A program made the translations under genes and the position numbers. A stretch of 47,057 bases of DNA, from contig CAIYJE010000086.1 in the NCBI GenBank assembly GCA_903926465.1, forward strand, positions 1-47,057, given 5' to 3'. Position 1 is the first letter of the stretch. Each line of letters opens with the position of its first letter. The stretch comes from an uncultured Planctomycetales bacterium (lineage in GTDB: Bacteria; Planctomycetota; Planctomycetia; Isosphaerales; Isosphaeraceae). The notes below the pieces were generated by a model. The model was not told where the DNA came from, did no database searches, and worked only from the letters and a program-made list of their open reading frames with translations. Of the stretch, positions 9,654 to 17,114 are shown in pieces.

Positions 9654-10220
9654 ATGAGTGGGTTGGCACACCCGCTTACCACTGGGCATGTGGAAGTCTC
9701 CAATCTTTCTCATGGCCATCAACCAAGCCCAACACCGGCCCGCTGGGCCTGGCTTACAGATACCTACTGGTACGTCCCCAAGGCCAACCTGCCTGCCACC
9801 TTGTACAATTCCAGCACCGGGACCCTGGCCCCCGTGCTGGATCAGACTGTGTATCACATTTTGGGGTACCGAGAGGGATACTTCTGGGGGCAGTTGGTCA
9901 CCCAACTCGGTGTCAGCGGCACGCCCTCAAGCTCTGCGATGGTCGGTACCGTCACTCCCCAAGGCCACATCCTGCTGAACTTGGTCTCTACCGCAGGCAC
10001 CACGCAGGGTATTGGCACGATGACGAAGAGTCACGGCCAGTGGACCATGGAAAACCAGATGTTCACTGGGTCTAGCTCGGGAATTCAGGTTGGCCACTGG
10101 GCTTACATGGTGCAATCGCACAAGGGCCAGAAGAGCTGGAACTCTCTTCCCATGGTCGGCGTTTCCGTACCAACGTTTCTCAAGAACTATTCCGGTCCTA
10201 CACCAACGCCCATCGCCTGA
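9654..10220 (+). CDS. Planctomycete-type hypothetical protein (frameshifted N-terminus)
   Basis: The 188-residue frame starts inside the motif LETLEGRNLMSG, so this ATG is probably not the natural start; see the frameshift note at 9583-9653. The body contains WYVPKANLPATLYNSSTGTL and DQTVYHILGYREGYFWGQLV. I believe such segments recur in uncharacterised planctomycete proteins, though I cannot name a family. Beta-rich sequence with many Gly, Thr and Ser residues and no Cys suggests an exported or surface protein. No catalytic motif is seen. If the deletion is real the protein would either lack its leader or not be made well. It is isolated, downstream of the clpC terminator. Confidence 0.65.
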   Translation: MSGLAHPLTTGHVEVSNLSHGHQPSPTPARWAWLTDTYWYVPKANLPATLYNSSTGTLAPVLDQTVYHILGYREGYFWGQLVTQLGVSGTPSSSAMVGTVTPQGHILLNLVSTAGTTQGIGTMTKSHGQWTMENQMFTGSSSGIQVGHWAYMVQSHKGQKSWNSLPMVGVSVPTFLKNYSGPTPTPIA

Positions 10221-10533
10221 TCCCGGCGTGCGGGCCACCGTGATCCAAACGTGCCAGCCAACTGGCACCCAGCTCCCCCGGTTTGGAAGTTGCGCGTTGG
10301 GGGTCAGAGCCCGCTAATTAGGAGCGGACGCTCCTGATTCTGGTTTGGCGTTGCGTTGCCCATGGCCTGGCCAAGCGTTTGAGCAGAAATCCAAGCCCGA
10401 ACCGCCAGGGAGTGGATTTCTTATGGAATCACCGGCTCCTGACGAATTTTGGCGGGCATGTCGCCATGCGCGAACCCAGAGATCCACTCGCTCACACTTC
10501 GGGCTCGTATTCGGAGAAGAATCCCTCGCTCAC

Positions 10534-10556
10534 GCGCTTTGAAGTTGCGCTTTTTG
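10534..10556 (-). repeat. Inverted copy of the GCGCAACTTCAAAGC repeat
   Basis: The reverse complement reads CAAAAAGCGCAACTTCAAAG followed by CGC, matching the left part of the direct copies at 10963, 11038 and 11104. A shorter relative, GAAGTTGCGC, lies at 10286-10295. Confidence 0.75.
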
Positions 10557-10641
10557 GGGGGCTACTCACGCACTACCCCTGAAAAAGAGATATTCACATA
10601 CCAATTGAGCCAAATTCAGAATCATCGAGATCCAACAGTTT

Positions 10642-10827
10642 CCGTCCTGTAACGACGGTACTGTCAGCCTAGAACTGCGAACTCCTGATAAAGTCGCACG
10701 GCTCTTGCGAGCCGTGAATTGTATTAATAACGGCCTATGCTTGAGGGAGTAAGAACTCGACTCGGAGAGTCGAGCGACTTTACCAGAACCGTCCCTACAG
10801 GGCGTGTGGAACCGGGCTTTCAGCCCG
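10642..10827. other. Cluster of hairpins, candidate structured RNA or palindromic repeat
   Basis: Hairpins in order: CCGTC/GACGG (10642-10658); CACGGCTC-TTGC-GAGCCGTG (10697-10716); CTCGACTC-GGA-GAGTCGAG (10756-10774); CCCT/AGGG (10793-10802); CGGGCT/AGCCCG (10813-10827). An outer stem with one mismatch (10685-10696 with 10775-10786) encloses the second and third, giving a three-way-junction shape. No T-run follows. Strand is not decided. Confidence 0.45.
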
Positions 10828-10962
10828 AAAAACAGCCAAGTACCGATTGTTTAAGTGAATTCTTCAACAGTTTATATTTTCATAAAAAGCTCACTTGCTT
10901 ACGGGTAGGACTGTGGAGGAGGAAGTCCACCTCTGTTGCTGAGACGGTTTCTGGCTCCCAAG

Positions 10963-11134
10963 AAGCGCAACTTCAAAGCTCACGCGTCAGGCTATCAGAA
11001 GTACCATGCCCATTGCGATTTGCGGACTCTGAACAAAAAGCGCAACTTCAAAGCTCGCGCGTCGGGCTCGTATTTCCGGCGTCTTGCCCCGCAAAACCTC
11101 AGAAAGCGCAACCTCAAAACGGACGCGTCGGGCC
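10963..11134 (+). repeat. Three direct copies of a ~31-bp repeat
   Basis: Copies at 10963-10993, 11038-11068 and 11104-11134 share AAGCGCAACYTCAAA, then a variable stretch, then RCGCGTCRGGCY. Start-to-start distances are 75 and 66 bp. The spacers differ, so this is not a CRISPR. Copies 1 and 2 differ at two positions; copy 3 is more diverged. The last copy ends 10 bases before the MMPL gene's stop codon. The segment CGGGCTCGTATT just inside copy 2 also occurs at 10500-10511. Confidence 0.85.
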
Positions 11135-11144
11135 AGGTACACAC

Positions 11145-13670
11145 TCAGCGAGCCGGAGCCGATCTGGGCCGGGCGGCAAAACGGGTCGGCACCACAGGCA
11201 CCGGCGTGGAGGCACGCTTGGGTTCCGTCATGGCCTGGTCGATCTTGGGATCTGCCCCATGGGCAATCACCGAATCTAACTTGGCACCAGGCCGCAGCCG
11301 ATGCCAGAGCACAACGAAGGCCGGTACCAGAATCGGCCGCACAATGAAGGTGTCTAGCAACACACCAAACCCCAGGGCAAATCCTAGCTGCTTGAGCGTG
11401 TTCAAACTGCCAAACATCAGAGCCAGGAAGGTGCCGGCCATGATCACCCCACAGGAACTGATAATTCCTCCGGTATGAGCCACCGCCCTGCGCGTGCCTT
11501 CAATCGGCCCGTGATGCCGCTCTTCCTCGATCACGCGTGACATCAGGAAGATGTTGTAATCCTCTCCCACCGCCACCAAGATCACGAATAGGAAGAAGCT
11601 CACCTTCCAGTCAAGCCCCTCATAAACCACACCCGGCGGATTCAGGAAGCGGAACAGGAGATCGGTCAGCCCCAGCGTGGCCAGGTACCCAATCAGAACC
11701 GTGACGATCAGGTACAAACAGATCCCCGGGCGCCTGAGCAACGCCACCAGAATGCCGTAAACCCCCAGTGTCACCAGAACGTACATGCGCCTCTGGTCGG
11801 CCAGGGTCACCCGCTTGAGGTCATTGATCTGGACCGTGGGGCCGGCGAAACCGAACGAGGCACCCGGAATCAGACCGGCTGGAGAGGTCAGCCGCGCGAG
11901 CTCCTGATCCACCCTCTCCAGTGTCTCTAACCCCTTCTCAGAGAACGGAGACATGGAGAAGACCAGATCCAGCCGCGTGATGTGGCCCTTGTCTTGCTCT
12001 ACCTCGGCCTTGGTACTGACATACTGAGCCAGAATCCCCGAGCGAATGATTTGCTGTTGCGCATTTTCCAAGGTCAGGCCGCTCAGGAAGCCAGGCTTGC
12101 CGCCGCCAGTTGCTGCCGTGACCCCACCGGCGCCTGCATTCTCGGCGGCAGGCTCTGGAGGCACGTACTGCCCGGGCTTGCCCAGAGGTCGAGAAAGCGA
12201 GCGAACCTCGGCAATGTTCGGTAACGCCGACAGAGCCTGACTCAACCGACCAACCGTTTCTCGACCGGCTTCCGACCGGAAATCTACCCCAGGAGCGTCC
12301 AGCAATACGGTGGTCGGGCCAATTTCGCCAGGCGGGAAATATTTCCGGAACAGCTCGGAGCCGACCACGGAGGGAGATTCTCGCGAAAGGTCGGCCAGCA
12401 TGTCGTAACTGGACTTGGTCTGCGTGCCCCACCAGGCGAACGGAGCCATGATGGCAAGACTGGTCAGCAAAATAGCGCCAGGGCGAGCCACCACGAAATC
12501 GGAAATCCGAGCCCAGAACCCAAACATCGGGGTTTCCCGGAGCGACTCCTGCTCTCGATCATGCCCGGGCACATGATGCGGTGGCCGTAACGGCCAGAAA
12601 ACCGCACCCCGCAACAAGTTCAGCAACACCGGGGCCAGGGTCAGTGAAGCAACCAGGCCAATGACCAAACTCAGTGCAATGGCCGGCCCTGAATAGCGAA
12701 CCTTGGCAAAGGTCGAGAACCAGAGCATGCCAAGGCCCAGAATGACCGTGCCCGCGCTCGCCACCAGCGCACCACCCACCTGACCAATGGCCTCCTGGAG
12801 CGCCTGAACCCTGGGTAGACCTCTCGCCAGCTCTTCACGGTAACGGGCAATGAGGAACAGACAGTAGTCTGTGCCGGCTCCGTAAAGAATAACCACCACA
12901 AAAATCTGTGTGATGTTGATCACCTGGAAGTTCACCGGCGGGTTCGCGAGCAAGGCGATCAGGTTCAATGATGCCCAGACCGAAAGCGCGATGGTGACCA
13001 GCGGAATGAGCGCCAGCACGGGAGACCGGTAGACGATCAGCAGAATGCCGATCACCAGGCTGATGGTGGCCGTGGTGGTGGCTTCAATGCTCTTGTTGGA
13101 GGCCACATTGGAATCATGCCCAACCACGGCCGAGCCTGTGAGCCCAACGTTCAAACCCTCTGGGGCCCGCGTGCGATAATTCTCAACCAGATCCAGAATC
13201 TTCCCAACGCTGATCCTGGCCTGCTTGGAGATGAACGTGGAATTCAGCTTGATCCCGATCAGCGCAAGTTGACCGCCCTCGCTCCCTTGTACCAGCAAAC
13301 GCTCGCCAATCACCGGCTTGTGATGATCGGTCACGCTTTTGATCGCCAGTTCGGGATTCTCATCCATCAACCGCCGCACCACCTTGGTGAGTCGATCGGC
13401 AAACGAGAGATCCGAACGGGTCAGCTGCGCTCCCGACCGCTCAACCAGAATGACCACGGTGGAATCCGACAGATCGGCCGGAAAACCTCGTTCCAGCAAA
13501 CCTCGGCCAACCACACTCGGGTATTCGGCTGGGAAGAAACGGACGTCGTCGTCTCGGCTCACGGAACTCCAAGGAGGAGAAATCCAGGCCAGAAATGCGA
13601 ACAACGCGGCTCCGACCAGCAGAACAGCCCAGCCGTGACGGGTGACGATCCGCGCAAGTGATCCAAACAT
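11145..13670 (-). CDS. MMPL/RND family transporter
   Basis: The 841-residue inner-membrane protein has the RND layout: one N-terminal helix (AVLLVGAALFAFLAWI), a periplasmic domain, a five- or six-helix bundle, a second helix and periplasmic domain, and a second helix bundle. The fourth-helix motifs of the MMPL family are visible in both halves: GAGTDYCLFLIARYREEL and GEDYNIFLMSRVIEEE, carrying the acidic and tyrosine residues used for proton relay. MMPL proteins export lipids or small hydrophobic molecules with proton motive force; the cargo here is unknown. The ATG at 13670 (MFGSLARIVTRHGW) begins the helix directly; the upstream extension in frame is not helix-like. The C-terminal tail is rich in Arg, Pro and Ala. 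No adaptor or outer-membrane channel gene is adjacent. Confidence 0.9.
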   Translation of the reverse strand: MFGSLARIVTRHGWAVLLVGAALFAFLAWISPPWSSVSRDDDVRFFPAEYPSVVGRGLLERGFPADLSDSTVVILVERSGAQLTRSDLSFADRLTKVVRRLMDENPELAIKSVTDHHKPVIGERLLVQGSEGGQLALIGIKLNSTFISKQARISVGKILDLVENYRTRAPEGLNVGLTGSAVVGHDSNVASNKSIEATTTATISLVIGILLIVYRSPVLALIPLVTIALSVWASLNLIALLANPPVNFQVINITQIFVVVILYGAGTDYCLFLIARYREELARGLPRVQALQEAIGQVGGALVASAGTVILGLGMLWFSTFAKVRYSGPAIALSLVIGLVASLTLAPVLLNLLRGAVFWPLRPPHHVPGHDREQESLRETPMFGFWARISDFVVARPGAILLTSLAIMAPFAWWGTQTKSSYDMLADLSRESPSVVGSELFRKYFPPGEIGPTTVLLDAPGVDFRSEAGRETVGRLSQALSALPNIAEVRSLSRPLGKPGQYVPPEPAAENAGAGGVTAATGGGKPGFLSGLTLENAQQQIIRSGILAQYVSTKAEVEQDKGHITRLDLVFSMSPFSEKGLETLERVDQELARLTSPAGLIPGASFGFAGPTVQINDLKRVTLADQRRMYVLVTLGVYGILVALLRRPGICLYLIVTVLIGYLATLGLTDLLFRFLNPPGVVYEGLDWKVSFFLFVILVAVGEDYNIFLMSRVIEEERHHGPIEGTRRAVAHTGGIISSCGVIMAGTFLALMFGSLNTLKQLGFALGFGVLLDTFIVRPILVPAFVVLWHRLRPGAKLDSVIAHGADPKIDQAMTEPKRASTPVPVVPTRFAARPRSAPAR

Positions 13671-13982
13671 AGGCGATTTGGGGAGCTTAAGATGAAGGGT
13701 CCGTCTGATCGAACACAAGGACCCCGGGAACCCCGGAATGCATCCATGAACCATTCGGTGAGACAATCCATCGAACTTAAGTGAATTAATACCGGGCTGT
13801 CAAATCGCCTGAAAAACGCGCGAGCCCGGTGCATGGCCACAAAAAGCGAAACCATTTGGCCAAGCTCGCCCCTCTAATCGGAAATGATCAACTGATCAGT
13901 AACCCTTGCCTTTCCAGCTAGAATGTTACGAACGAAGTGGATGGGTCCCAAAAATCTCTAACAAGACGGAAATGAACCCCCC
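13671..13982. other. Divergent intergenic region with a palindrome
   Basis: About 310 bases between the MMPL gene and a plus-strand orphan. The only structure I see is TGATCA-AC-TGATCA at 13885-13898, overlapping the palindrome ACTGATCAGT (13891-13900). It could be an operator for a dimeric repressor, but no regulator gene is adjacent. Confidence 0.35.
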
Positions 13983-14378
13983 ATGGCACTCTCGTGCGTC
14001 ATGCAAGCACTCGCCGCAAACTGGGCCGGCCAACTTTCGCACTTCAAGGCCCATCAGAATCGAGAGCACCTGGAAGCCCTCTTCGACGAAGCGACCCGGT
14101 TCGCTGGCCTCCAGCTAGAGGCTGACCTTGCCAAATCGGACTTCTGGTCTTCCTCTCCCCTGATCAGACGGGCCGCCGTTCTACTGTTTCTGGTTGATCA
14201 GGGGATGGTGTTACGGCACTTTGATCGTGACGGCTTGTTCTACGAGGTGCATCCGTCCGCCGAATCCTGGGTGGCCGCTCAGGCCTCTCTGGCCGCGTAC
14301 GTGCACCCAACCTACGAATTGCTCTCCGCACTCCGGAACCTGCAGGCCCAGCGCCTCCTTCGTTCAGGTTCGGTCTGA
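13983..14378 (+). CDS. Hypothetical protein, 131 aa
   Basis: I do not recognise this protein. It is largely helical, soluble and acidic in its first half (HLEALFDEATRFAGLQLEADL). The middle segment SSPLIRRAAVLLFLVDQGMVLRHFDRDGLFYEVHP could be a small winged-helix-like or helical domain: RDGLFYEVHP reads like a beta-wing after helices, but that is a guess. There is no signal peptide. No strong Shine-Dalgarno precedes the ATG. It lies alone between the divergent MMPL gene and htrA, about 270 bases before the latter. Codon use resembles its neighbours, which favours a real gene. Confidence 0.6.
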   Translation: MALSCVMQALAANWAGQLSHFKAHQNREHLEALFDEATRFAGLQLEADLAKSDFWSSSPLIRRAAVLLFLVDQGMVLRHFDRDGLFYEVHPSAESWVAAQASLAAYVHPTYELLSALRNLQAQRLLRSGSV

Positions 14379-14649
14379 TTGCGCGAGGTGCCAAATTCGA
14401 GTTTCTTGAGCCCTTGCCTCCCAAACCCTGAATCAGCAACCAGGCCTTGGAAGGGTCCGGACCATGTCAATCTCCGGACTCTGCAAAAACTTTTCCGTTG
14501 GTTTCGCCATGGCTGATATTTTTTTGGGCTGATGGCGAACCGTGGCACCAGTTTTGGACGTACAGAAACCGGTGGCCTGCGAGAGGGTGGGACCTGAGTG
14601 ATCCCAGCTCTCAAGGCCTCGGTCGATGCTGTTTCAGGAGGCTCATACG

Positions 14650-16215
14650 ATGAAATCTAACGCAGTTGCCTGGGCGGCCCTGTTCGTCTCGGCGGGTGCT
14701 CTTGTCGGATCTCGGCTGCCTGCTCCCCCTCTGGCGGCTCATCAAGAGATTCCGCTGGCAGGCCAGACCACGGCCCGCGAACTCTCCAAGGCATTCAATG
14801 CCGTGGCAGAGTCGATCAAACCGTCGGTGGTACAGATCAACGTCAAGAAAGAAGTGCCTGATGCTGAAGAGCGGCTGGGTCGCGGCCCCAAAGGGGTCAA
14901 TCCCGGCGAACTCAACGAGCAGCAGATGGAAGAAATGCTGCGCCGATTTTTTGGCGGCCAGGGCCGTGGGCCCCGGGTTGAACGAAACCAGGCCGCGTCT
15001 GGTACCGGCTCGGGGTTCGTTTATGACGCCAAAGGGCACGTGCTAACCAACAACCACGTGGTTGAAGGGGTACGCGACCAGGATATTGTCGTCACGTTCC
15101 ACGATGGCACCCGATCCGGGGCCAAGATTGTGGGAACCTATCCCGAAGCCGACGTTGCGGTGATCCAGCTTCAGGGTAGTGAATGGCAACCGGCCACCAT
15201 TGGCACGAGCAAGAACCTCAAGGTGGGCGACTGGGTGATGGCAGTCGGTTCTCCGTTCGGCCTGAGCCAGACGGTGACCGCCGGGATCATTTCCGCCACC
15301 GAACGCGATAATGTGGGGATCAACCGCTTCGAGTCGTTCATCCAGACCGACGCATCGATCAACCCCGGGAACTCGGGCGGACCGCTGGTAGGCATGGACG
15401 GCAAGGTGATTGGCATCAACTCGGCCATCGCCACGGCCACCAAGGGGAACGACGGAATTGGCTTTGCCATCCCCATCGATATGGCGGTTCGGCTGGCCGA
15501 CAAGCTGATTGAAAAGGGAAAGATCTCACCCATGATGGTGGGTGTTCAGGTCGAACCTCTCTCTCGTGGCCTGGCGAAATCTCTGGGAATTGATGCCCGC
15601 ACCGTGGGCGTGCTGGTGGATGACGTGGTTCCCGCGAGCCCGGCAGACAAAGCAGGCCTGAAGTCTGGCGACGTGATCACCAGCTTTGATGGGGCCAGCG
15701 TTCGCACCCGCGAGGGCTTGCAGTACCTGGTCAGCACCAGTGAGTCTGGAAAAACCTACACGGTGAATTACATCCGCGAAGGTAAGCCAGGCACGCTGTC
15801 GATCTCGCCCGTGGATCGCGACGCGTTACTGGGCAGCGTGGCACCACGCGGCAACAGCCAGCCACAACCCGAAGCCAAGCCCGAGGCCGAGACCGGCGAA
15901 GCCAATAGCTTTGGGATCTCCGTGACCCCGCTCACCCCCGCCTTGGCCAAACGGTTTGGCTACGGGCCCCAGTTCAACGGCCTGGTGGTCATGCAAGTGG
16001 CCCCCGGTAGCCCAGCCCAGGAGTCTGGGGTGGAAGTGGGTGACCTGATCACCAAGTACGTCAACAAAGCCAAGATCACCCCGGCTTCCTCGGTTGAGGA
16101 TTTCGAGGAACTGGTGAAGTCTAGCAACGAACTCAATGTTTTCATTGAAGACGTGAACCATCGCTTGCCGGGTGAATTCAAAACCTTGAGCAAGAGCCAA
16201 ACGGCCGCGCGTTAA
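14650..16215 (+). CDS. degP: HtrA/DegP-type periplasmic serine protease
   Basis: The 521-residue product has an N-terminal signal sequence (AVAWAALFVSAGALVGS) followed by a trypsin-like domain with a complete triad: His136 in TNNHVVEG, Asp168 in EADVAVIQL, Ser242 in NPGNSGGPL. Two PDZ domains follow, about residues 285-385 (GVLVDDVVPASPADKAGLKSGD) and 420-510 (GLVVMQVAPGSPAQESGVEVGD). This is the usual DegP/DegQ architecture for degrading or refolding misfolded envelope proteins. A long insertion after residue 70, rich in charge and Gly, resembles the LA loop that controls oligomer assembly. AGGAGG at 14635-14640 lies nine bases before the ATG at 14650. Which of degP, degQ or degS is the true counterpart cannot be decided; the two PDZ domains exclude DegS. 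Confidence 0.93.
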   Translation: MKSNAVAWAALFVSAGALVGSRLPAPPLAAHQEIPLAGQTTARELSKAFNAVAESIKPSVVQINVKKEVPDAEERLGRGPKGVNPGELNEQQMEEMLRRFFGGQGRGPRVERNQAASGTGSGFVYDAKGHVLTNNHVVEGVRDQDIVVTFHDGTRSGAKIVGTYPEADVAVIQLQGSEWQPATIGTSKNLKVGDWVMAVGSPFGLSQTVTAGIISATERDNVGINRFESFIQTDASINPGNSGGPLVGMDGKVIGINSAIATATKGNDGIGFAIPIDMAVRLADKLIEKGKISPMMVGVQVEPLSRGLAKSLGIDARTVGVLVDDVVPASPADKAGLKSGDVITSFDGASVRTREGLQYLVSTSESGKTYTVNYIREGKPGTLSISPVDRDALLGSVAPRGNSQPQPEAKPEAETGEANSFGISVTPLTPALAKRFGYGPQFNGLVVMQVAPGSPAQESGVEVGDLITKYVNKAKITPASSVEDFEELVKSSNELNVFIEDVNHRLPGEFKTLSKSQTAAR

Positions 16216-16266
16216 GGTTTGACAAGCGGTTGGTCCCTGGACCATCCGGATCGAGCTCAATTCCAA

Positions 16267-16311
16267 CCCCAGGCCCGCCAGAGATCATCTCTGGCGGGCC
16301 TGGGGCTTTTC
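16267..16311. terminator. Strong terminator between htrA and the convergent DUF1080 gene
   Basis: A perfect 19-bp stem (16267-16285 with 16287-16305, CCCCAGGCCCGCCAGAGAT and its partner) around one loop base is followed by CTTTTCTT on the plus strand. It lies 50 bases after the htrA stop and 20 bases before the end of the minus-strand DUF1080 gene, so it may serve both. A one-base loop means the top of the stem opens in RNA. Confidence 0.85.
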
Positions 16312-16326
16312 TTGGTTCCAGGTGTC

Positions 16327-17034
16327 TTACTTGAGATCACTCGCCGGCAAGAGCTTGAGCTTGATATTGCGGTACCAGCAATCGGAACCATGATCCTGCA
16401 GGCCGATGTACCCTGATCGAGGGTGATCTTTGTAAGCCACGTCAAATTTGTGAGCGGATCCATCGGGCCGCAGGTTGGCCTCGTTCCACTGGTCGAAATT
16501 GATCTGCGAGACCTGCTCACCATTCACCTCCACCGTGAGCAAAACCCCCCGGCTGGTGATCTGCATGTGGTTCCATTCACCCACCGGTTTCATGGCATTC
16601 TTTCGGGTGGGTACAAGGTCATAAATTGCACCCGTGGTATGAAAGCCAGGCTCAGGAGCCGCATCAATGGCGATCTCAATCCCATTGAAACCGACATCCT
16701 TGCCAGGTCTTGGCTCTAGCGACTTGGTTCGGACAAAGATGCCGCTATTGCACTTTTCCGTGATCTTGAAATCCAGCGCCAGCACGAAATTCTCAAGGGG
16801 CTTCTCATAAACCAGCATGTAATCACAAGGATGGGGATTCAGCGCCCCCTGCTGCACATGCATGGCCGGCAACGGCTTTTGCTTGGGAGTCATCCAACCG
16901 GTGGTTGACTTGCCATCAAACAGCAACTGCCAGCCGTCTTGCTTTTCCGGTTCGGAGATCTGGTTTTGCTCTGCGCCCATTGCAGGAATTGCGAAGAGGC
17001 AGAGAGCGGATACAACTTTCCAGCATACTTTCAT
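16327..17034 (-). CDS. DUF1080 protein (3-keto-disaccharide hydrolase type), secreted
   Basis: The 235-residue protein carries a signal peptide (MKVCWKVVSALCLFAIPAMG, cleavage near AMGAEQ). One DUF1080 beta-sandwich domain follows, recognisable from GWQLLFDGKSTTGWM, NFVLALDFKITEKCNSGIFVR, GFNGIEIAIDA, EWNHMQITSRG and SGYIGLQDHG. The family belongs to the concanavalin-like fold; recent work assigns some members to cleavage of 3-keto-glycosides. The gene follows the Gfo/Idh/MocA oxidoreductase gene by 80 bases on the same strand, a pairing that would supply the keto-sugar substrate. The hydrolase role is inferred from family and neighbour. Confidence 0.88.
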   Translation of the reverse strand: MKVCWKVVSALCLFAIPAMGAEQNQISEPEKQDGWQLLFDGKSTTGWMTPKQKPLPAMHVQQGALNPHPCDYMLVYEKPLENFVLALDFKITEKCNSGIFVRTKSLEPRPGKDVGFNGIEIAIDAAPEPGFHTTGAIYDLVPTRKNAMKPVGEWNHMQITSRGVLLTVEVNGEQVSQINFDQWNEANLRPDGSAHKFDVAYKDHPRSGYIGLQDHGSDCWYRNIKLKLLPASDLK

Positions 17035-17114
17035 GGGTCATGGTCTCGGCTAGGAAGCTTTGGAGCAACTCAGGGTTTTGTGCAGTGAGCCTGCAACCAA
17101 TGCGCAAGAGCGAC

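Larger units (their letters stand above)
10221..11144. other. Gene-free region rich in hairpins and dispersed repeats
   Basis: Roughly 920 bases with no convincing gene. The left half carries CTCGCTCAC twice, 38 bp apart (10487 and 10525), an inverted copy of the ~31-bp repeat (10534-10556), and a shorter relative at 10286-10295. The middle is a run of hairpins (10642-10827). The right end carries three direct copies of the ~31-bp repeat. The open frames crossing it are short and lie across the repeats. Confidence 0.7.

Noticed and set aside
10963-11134. Possible CRISPR array
   Set aside because: Only three diverged copies with spacers of unequal length (44 and 35 bp), no leader and no cas genes. 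Inverted copies nearby fit a dispersed repeat better.
10936-11478. Plus-strand open frame of 180 residues overlapping the MMPL gene
   Set aside because: Its repeated RKRNFKARASG-like segments are simply the translation of the ~31-bp DNA repeat, and the rest is the MMPL gene read backwards.
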